From: Cytidiella melzeri
Taxonomy: Eukaryota > Basidiomycota > Agaricomycetes > Polyporales > Irpicaceae
Assembly (NCBI GenBank): GCA_022592445.1
Contig: JABYQR010000155.1
Coordinates: 1 to 64,000 of the forward strand
Direction: 5' to 3'
DNA length: 64,000 bases
The notes under the pieces: model-generated
What the model was told of the DNA's origin: nothing
Database searches by the model: none
The model's input: the letters and a program-made list of their open reading frames with translations, nothing else
Translations under genes and position numbers: made by a program
In this document: one piece after another, positions 57,850 to 64,000 of the stretch
Numbering within the stretch: the first letter of the stretch is position 1
Layout of the letters: each line of letters starts with the position of its first letter

Positions 57850-58457
57850 AACTGACGAAAGCTGAGTAGGCTCAAATTACAGCGCAGGAGAGAAACAACT
57901 ACTCGCGTTATGCCGGGCTCTGATCAAGAACAGCAGAGTAATTGTTCTCGTGAGTGTATACTCTCACCTGAGACCTCGCCAATTCATACTGACGTGTCTC
58001 GTAGGACGAAGCTACGAGTAATGTAGACGTGGAGACTGACGCCAAGTTACAACAGACAATCCAAACCGAGTTCGCGTCCTCTACTCTGTTGTGCATCGCA
58101 CACAGGCTCAATACCGTCGGTAGGCTTCATGCGAACCCTTTTCTCGCTCAGACAGGTTCTGACGCGCTTTCTTTAGTCTTTTACGACCGTATCTTAGTTA
58201 TGGACGCCGGACGTGTCGCCGAGTTCGATACACCACTAAATTTGTTCGACAACGAACAATCAATCTTCCGCTCTCTTTGCGATGAAGCAGGTCTGACTCG
58301 ACAGCACATTGTCCGTCATACGATCCAATGTAGGAGCCCAAGACTAGAAGTCATAGATAATATAGTAATGATGTTGGATTGCCAACGGACTGATGATAAT
58401 TACCTCAATACTAGTGTACCTCAAGGACCTGTGCTTTCGGGTCGCGAATGCTCCTAG
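57850..58457 (+). pseudogene. 3' end of an ABCC-type ABC transporter gene (copy A)
   Basis: Only the end of the second nucleotide-binding domain is present. The signature region YSAGEKQLLALCRAL precedes a 55-bp intron (57950-58004). The Walker B/D-loop follows as DEATSNVDVETDAKL, then the switch His in CIAHRLNTV and a 57-bp intron (58120-58176). The last exon carries FYDRILVMDAGRVAEFDTP. These three exon pieces are in frame and look little damaged. No upstream ABC domain is found, so this is a truncated duplicate. A more decayed copy lies at 63212-64000. Confidence 0.78.
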
Positions 58458-58459
58458 TC

Positions 58460-59258
58460 CTTTTACAACGAGCGGCTATGAATCGACGCAATGCGTTGTT
58501 GTGAGGGACAACATTGACATGAGGGTCCACTTCACATGCATCGGAAGTCATGATTGGGGGAGGCGTTACTCACGAAATATTGCGTCCGGCCAAAAAAAAA
58601 CCCAGACATTCAGGAGCGACCTTTCCATGCTACAAGGTTCCCTTCATATGCTTTGAGTGTTGTACAGAGTGAAGCGGTGAGTTGCAGCTATGGAATACAC
58701 ACGAGGGAAAGAAGACTACATAGCACAACAGAAAATGCGGTAATACAGCAAGAACAGTAAGGACATCAGAGGGCAGCGGGTCGCCAGTGAGTCGGTTAGA
58801 ACTCGTTCGTGCACGCGAGAGCTAAGTACCCTGGAAGCCGCCAAGCACCTTTCAACCTCCCCAGCTTGTCTGAATGCGCGCACGGTAAAGCCTCGTGAGC
58901 ACATGGAGACAAGCTGGGGAGGTCAAAAAATTGGGTGGGCGAGGTTGCAGGGGGTGTCGAGAACCATCTTCGCTTGGTATCAACTCGCCGGCGAGCTACT
59001 GGTCCTCAGCTTGCTCCAATCCCATTTATAATCTGCGCATTGCTCGTGCATCTCGCAGCTAGCGTCAGGATTCTCGATCCTCAGGACGGGCGCAGCGGGA
59101 ACCATGCTCCAGTGTCCGGCATGCCAGACCGGAGGGCGATAGACCGGAAAGTTATAGTGCAGCGCGGCCTGGGTGTCGACGTGGTCGCATACAGGGTACT
59201 GGCACTAATATGGTTTGCTAGTCGATGTAGGAGTCAGTCATCGTTGAATTTGCTGCTT
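58460..59258. other. No recognisable gene
   Basis: The first 200 bases continue the sequence shared with copy B of the ABC fragment. The rest has no coding similarity. Confidence 0.45.
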
Positions 59259-59960
59259 TTAGTACGCCACATACTGCTCGTTGCATGAATGCACCCGCAG
59301 GTGCCTGCCCAGGTCAAAAGCAGTAACCCTTTTTCCCATGAAAACCCGGGGCTTGCTTCCTTCGCAAAACCGACACCGGAGCGCCGTCGTATGCTAAAGG
59401 GAGGGGGAAGATGAGTAAGAGGCGACATAGCTGATGACCCTCGCGCATGCGTATGCTGCTGACTTACAGGGGACTGTGCGACCAGCGCCTCATCCTTTGC
59501 AGCCGTCACGTCGCGAACATTCTAATGGTCATGTAAGCGTTGGCCTTTGTAATATAACGCGTGAAAGGCTTACATCATGGTCGCGACCATAAGCACTGCT
59601 GTGGTAATCGCCCAAGTTCACCAAGATAGGCCTTACCAACGCGCACAGTTCGTGGGAACAGTGACCCTCAGGAGTGTATCTTTCAATCGACAGTGAAAGC
59701 GCATCTAGGTCGGCCTCCTCCTCGGCTTTCAAGGGCACGGAATGATCACGATGCTCGACAAGCTCAGGAATGGGCGTTGTCGCAGCAGTCGAGGAGGTGG
59801 CGTGATGCGAGCTTCTGGTTGAGCGACGCGCTAACGATGTCTTTGTCGTGGAAGATGCGTCCGATGGCGATGCTCGAAGCCTCCGAGGTATAGTAATGGT
59901 CAGCCTCTCGGAGTCGCCTCCACGAGTAGAGCGTCCTGAGCGTTGGTTTTTGAAGGGCAT
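59259..59960 (-). CDS. Small C2H2 zinc-finger-like protein, hypothetical
   Basis: Exons 59960-59574, 59521-59468 and 59393-59259 are joined by introns of 52 and 74 bp, both in phase 0, giving 191 residues. The N-terminal 60 residues are basic and Ser/Thr-rich (RRSTRSSHHATSS); HCSHELCALVRPI lies in the middle. The last exon encodes CRFC, then 20 residues, then HLRVH; AFDLGRHLRVH resembles the second half of a C2H2 finger, though the Cys-His gap is longer than the usual 12. An upstream ATG at 59990 is also in frame; the later one is chosen because TATATA lies just ahead of it, which leaves the start uncertain. A DNA- or RNA-binding role is inferred. Confidence 0.5.
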
Positions 59961-60026
59961 GGTGTATATAGCCGCGTGTGGAAGTAGCAAAGGTAGACGG
60001 TGACGGAACCGCTAAGGTACAAGTTC

Positions 60027-60067
60027 CGTTGTCGCAGTGACCCTCAGCCTGGTTCACTGCGACAACG
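60027..60067. repeat. Inverted repeat with perfect 14-bp arms
   Basis: CGTTGTCGCAGTGA (60027-60040) and its exact complement (60054-60067) flank a 13-base loop. It lies between the divergent C2H2 gene and the Plavaka fragment. Confidence 0.7.
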
Positions 60068-60079
60068 AAACTTGCGCGT

Positions 60080-60484
60080 GAAGGTGAAGACAACGAGGAC
60101 GAGGAGGTGAACATCGAAGGCTATTGGGCGCCGAGTTGGGAACCGCAGGCAAGAGACTCTGTTCCAATATATGAGGACTACGAGCAAGCAGCTGAGCAGA
60201 GAGACAGTGTTGAAGGGGGGAAGAAATACGACATACCTCGTACTTCTATCGATGATCGCGCGCGGCGTCTGTTTACCGAGAAGTTCCCAATGGGCAATGT
60301 AGCTGGTGTCCCCGTCGACGCCAACCACAGTGATGCTCACACTGCGTACGAAGCAGCTCTTGGCCACTTGCTGCACGGTGAGAATGCTTATTCGCCGTTT
60401 ACCTCAAAGCTGGACTGGGAGATAGGGAATTGGGCGAAACTGAGGGGAGTAGCCACACGGCTTCCGCGCAGATTTTGGCTGTAG
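60080..60484 (+). pseudogene. Plavaka-type (KDZ) transposon protein, N-terminal fragment
   Basis: An open frame contains IEGYWAPSWEPQ near the start and YSPFTSKLDWEIGNWAKLRG near the end, resembling remembered basidiomycete Plavaka transposase N-termini. The frame stops shortly after WAKLRG, where the family normally continues for several hundred residues. No terminal repeats were seen. It is a truncated remnant. Confidence 0.55.
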
Positions 60485-60489
60485 ACGAG

Positions 60490-61297
60490 GTAAATGCTGA
60501 GTTGGATATGCATGACACGAGAGATTAGTCACCTGTGTGATTACTAGGTGCGAGAATGTGAGTTCTCGGTGCGTCCTCCGCGACGTTGTGCGTGGAAACG
60601 CGGAAGTCGTTGGGAAGGGATGAGAATCACGAGATGTGGTGGTCGAGGCTGGTGAGATGTGAGTAGGAATGAGAGTCGATGGTCGAAGGTCTTGATGCCT
60701 TCCCCGTACAAAGCCACTACCTATATACAGCCAGCGGTCATCTACATATCACCGGGTCTGTGGCATATGAACAAGGTGAGTTACATACGGTAGGTTTTGT
60801 GAAGGAGAATGAACAAAGACGAACGAGAATGAGTCAATGGCTAGCCTGGCTTGTCACGAGAGGTGAGTGGCGAAATTGCGAGAGTCAGTGGCATACGAAC
60901 ACAAACGGACAAAGAGCCAAAGATGAGGTTGTACACCAGTAAGTCGAAGCGGGTGGACTGGTTGCCACTCGTTCCTTTATGACGTTTGTACATGGGCTTA
61001 CAGAGAGCGACTAGGACTGTCATGCCAGAGGTCCCGAAGCTGAGACCGGCTACCTGCTATTCGCCCTTGCATTGTTCGTGATGAGGCCATTGTCATGGGC
61101 GTAGCGTATGGCTTCTACTATCGGGAGATATTGTAGGGTGTATGAGAGCGTCCTCTTGGCGCTATCACTCCGAAAGACCGCATTAAACGCCTCTATATGC
61201 ATGGAATTTTTGAAGGTGTTCTGGTATCATGCTGTCGTTGCCTGCTGATTTGGATCCTTCATCTCAACGTACAAGGGTGGTACCATAATTCCCGTAA
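60490..61297. other. No recognisable gene
   Basis: Short open frames only, between two decayed gene fragments. Confidence 0.45.
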
Positions 61298-62789
61298 TCA
61301 TGTGATCTGACAAGACGGAGCTTGCGATGGAAAATGCCCGACCTGCCCAATCCTGGTGATGTACTCGAGTCTGGATAGACTGTGCCTCCGCGGGACGCAC
61401 AGCGGATACGGGACACTCTTCAGAAGATACACCAAAGGCCTTGCCAGCGTCTCATTATTCAATTGTGCCAGCGCACTTCCTAAATGTAACGTACGAGAGG
61501 TCAACCTGGGAAGCACAAAGATGCATGTCAGATTGTAACGCACCCATGCGAGATTCGCCATCATCCTCGTCTCTTGATCCGCCAACTTCATGTACTTCTC
61601 TATGGGCCAAACCCCTCGAATGCTGTTTTCCCACTTCGCCAGAGCCATCTGCTGCTTCAAAGTCTGAAGCTGCGTAGCGATGGTGACAATCTTCACGCGA
61701 ACGTCAGCGAACCAGTCATTCGTAAAATTGGGCGTTCCGATATTTGTCGTGCCTTTAGAGCTGATCCACATTGATACGATGTCCGAATGCAACGACGACA
61801 GAGACACCAGGATGGACACGTTACGGAGCCTCACGGCTTTGCGTCCGGACTTTGGTGGAAGCATCATGAGTATGAACGAGGTAGCCGAGCCTAACAACAG
61901 ACAGTATCAGCATCTCTTTACGATGGAGACCAATGTCCATCGCCTCGAAGCAATCCTCCATCAAGTACCCGGATTGCCGAAGACGGGGATATGGCAATCC
62001 AGCCATGAGTAGCCTACATGAGCACCCAGGTAACCTGTTGAATCAGATCAGAGAGAGCGAACGTTCATATGAGATGTCAATGACTCACGAAGGCGAGCAA
62101 TACACCTGGAAGGTACGTTAGAGGTGTGAAGAGCCGGAAGAATGTGGCAGGATGCAATACCACTCCGACGATGACAACCAGCCCACACCGATTGCCGCCA
62201 CCACTTCCAGACCCTACACCACGTTGTTCTTTAGACTTACGTCGTCATGTTCAGGAAAGATCTCCTTATCAATGTACCAGCCGACTAAACCGAGATTGCC
62301 ACCGGCGAACGTCCCTGTCAACCGCGTAATGAGGCTACACCCCCGTTGGAACTAGATTTGTCGTTTGAGAAACGTGCTTGAAAATCTGACGCGTAAATAT
62401 TCATGGTAGCTTGGGCGCAACGCTTTCAAGCTCGTCGAGTTGTTCCTCATAGCACGCCCAGCCTCCAAGGGTCTCAGAACCCTACAGCCAATCAACAAAT
62501 CTCCGTCGCGTGCAAGACTGAGGATGTCATCGAGCTTGCATAGTTTTGGAATCTGGCATCTCGTAAACTCCCACAAATGGTAAGAGATGTTTGCAGCTAA
62601 GCAGACCTAGGCACACTTACTGTGAAGATGGGAGGGGTTGGCGTCGTCCTCTATGAAGAACTTTTTCACATAGTGGCAGTCGGATGTGACCTCATGGGCA
62701 ATGGCGTACCGGCCCTCCGCCAATACACATGACTGCGCGGAGACAAGTGTCAGTTGGAAGCCCAGTTTGCAGATGCCAACTCGACTCAC
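61298..62789 (-). pseudogene. Remnant resembling an ArAE_2 / DUF2421 (BRE4-related) membrane transporter
   Basis: The minus frame 61897-61298 contains VRVKIVTIATQLQTLKQQMA, then LAKWENSIRGVWPIEKY, then LGSALAQLNNETLARPLV. This resembles the cytosolic middle part of fungal aromatic-acid-exporter-like proteins as remembered. An intron-like interval (VRYNLTC…TLH) separates two of these pieces but does not splice in frame. Upstream frames at 62576-62352 and 62789-62607 (CVLAEGRYAIAHE) may be earlier exons. No membrane segments are preserved. It is probably a dead fragment. Confidence 0.5.
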
Positions 62790-63211
62790 TATTGAAGGGA
62801 GAATTCTGGCAAAGAGCTCAGACTCGGAGCGCCGGTGGCCAGCTCACGGAATTCAGGCGCCGCTCGAACGCCACGATTTCACCAATTGCCTTTCCGAGTC
62901 ACGATTACTACTACCGTCTCGCAACACTTGCTTCACTTCGAGTCCCAAAAATTACTAGTTGCTTATATACCCTTCGCAGTCGCCTTACAATGCTACCTCA
63001 AGACAGCACCTTGCTCCTGGGAGCGTATCCCATCCACACGAGGGCTACACGTTGATTGACTTGGTAGCGAACCCGAGGCAACTCACTGATGCAGACTCGC
63101 TTGTCGCGCTTGGCTACAACGACAGAAGCAAAGTTCAACCACGGAGCGCCCGTCCTTTGGACCACGATGAAGGTAGGCTGAATCGAGTTGGGAACACACG
63201 TCAGTCTGCCT

Positions 63212-64000
63212 AATGAAAGTTGGGTAGGCTCATTGAATTGTAGCGCAGGTGAGAAACAACTTGAACTACTGCCGAACGCTGCTTAAGACTATCAGAATTA
63301 TTTTCCTCGTGAGGGTACGCTCAGCTGAGACTTTGACAAGTTTATACTGGGGTGTCTCGTAGGACGAAGCTAAGAGTACCTTTGACGTGGAAACTGACGT
63401 TGAGCCTGAAGCTCAGGCAACAGACAATCGACACCTAGTTTGTGTCTTCTACTCTACAGTGTATTACGCACAGGCTCGATACCATCGGTGAGCTTTATGT
63501 GAATTCTCTGCTGCCCTCGACAGTGTTTTGAAGCGAAATCTTCAGTCTTTTACGACCGTATCTTAGTTGTGGAAGTCGGACGTGTCGCCGAGTTCGATAC
63601 ACCACTGGATCTGTTAAATAAAGAACAGTCCATCTGCTGTCTGTGGGAGATAGTAGGGCTGGCGCGATAGCACAGCGTTCCCATACAATCCAATGTCAGA
63701 ACCCAAGGGTCGAAGCCATAGATGGAGATATAATTTCGTAGTAGTGATGTTGGGTTACCGACAAACTGTGATTATATACCTCAAAGACCTCGAGTACTAG
63801 TTTTGTCCGGTCGCGAATGCCTCTACTTCCTCAACTGCGAGTGGCTAGCAATCGATGCAACACGTTGATGTGAAGAGCAACATGACATATCCACTTCATG
63901 TGCAGCGACCTTCCACGCTACACGATTCACTGGGGACGCTTAGAAGGTGGCACAAAATCGAGGGGTGAGAAACTAAAGAATACACGCGAAGGAAAGACTA
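63212..64000 (+). pseudogene. Decayed second copy of the ABC transporter 3' end (copy B, runs off the window)
   Basis: It follows 57850-58700 base for base with many changes. The equivalents of GACGAAGCTA…GAGACTGACG, CACAGGCTCGATACC and TACGACCGTATCTTAGTT are recognisable, but frameshifts and stops interrupt the coding parts. The similarity continues past the stop codon into 3' flank (GAGTGGCTAGCAATCGATGC), showing a segmental duplication rather than a cDNA copy; the introns are retained. Confidence 0.75.

Overview
The window comes from a filamentous basidiomycete genome, probably an agaricomycete. The resolved host genes are split by many 50-100 bp GT-AG introns. The mobile elements are typical of that group: chromovirus Ty3/gypsy, Ty1/copia, PIF-Harbinger, a hAT-like element, a Plavaka-type fragment, and DUF6589 and RecQ C-terminal remnants. 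All calls were read by eye; no alignment or database search was run.

Layout. 1-4.35 kb: 3' part of a frameshifted copia element with its LTR. 4.35-4.76 kb: fragment of a SINE-like repeat that recurs intact near 49 kb. 6.0-10.75 kb: a hAT-like DNA transposon (14-bp TIRs, 8-bp target duplication) carrying nested LTR insertions and tandem repeats. 13.0-14.9 kb: a five-exon TEA/ATTS-domain transcription factor gene on the minus strand. 15.0-22.8 kb: about 7.8 kb with no recognisable gene, but with a CCAAT cluster and a perfect 3x90-bp tandem repeat. 22.8-24.8 kb: PIF-Harbinger element. 26.2-31.2 kb: an LTR, a RecQ-like C-terminal fragment and a convergent, overlapping DUF6589 pseudogene. 31.6-45.3 kb: a nested retrotransposon stack in which a minus-strand gypsy element is split by a 7.7-kb chromovirus (in gag) and by a solo LTR (in reverse transcriptase). 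46.9-50.7 kb: a 5'-truncated copia split by a solo LTR that is itself split by the SINE-like repeat. 51.7-54.9 kb: an eight-exon membrane-anchored GH5 exo-beta-1,3-glucanase gene. 57.3 kb: an intron-containing tRNA-Thr(UGU). 57.8-64 kb: a decayed region with two copies of an ABC-transporter 3' end, a small C2H2 zinc-finger gene, a Plavaka fragment and an aromatic-acid-exporter-like remnant.

The three host genes with convincing splice structure (TEA factor, GH5 glucanase, C2H2 protein) and the tRNA look functional. Almost everything else is transposon sequence with frameshifts or truncations. The most unusual observation is that three unrelated LTR families carry a candidate short spliceosomal intron about 55-65 nt downstream of the TATA box, and in each an intron ends with an exact 20-27 nt copy of the exon just before it. 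One family has a spliced and an unspliced version side by side; another has an LTR copy with the intron precisely missing. A second recurring novelty is an open reading frame upstream of gag, shared by two distinct gypsy elements.
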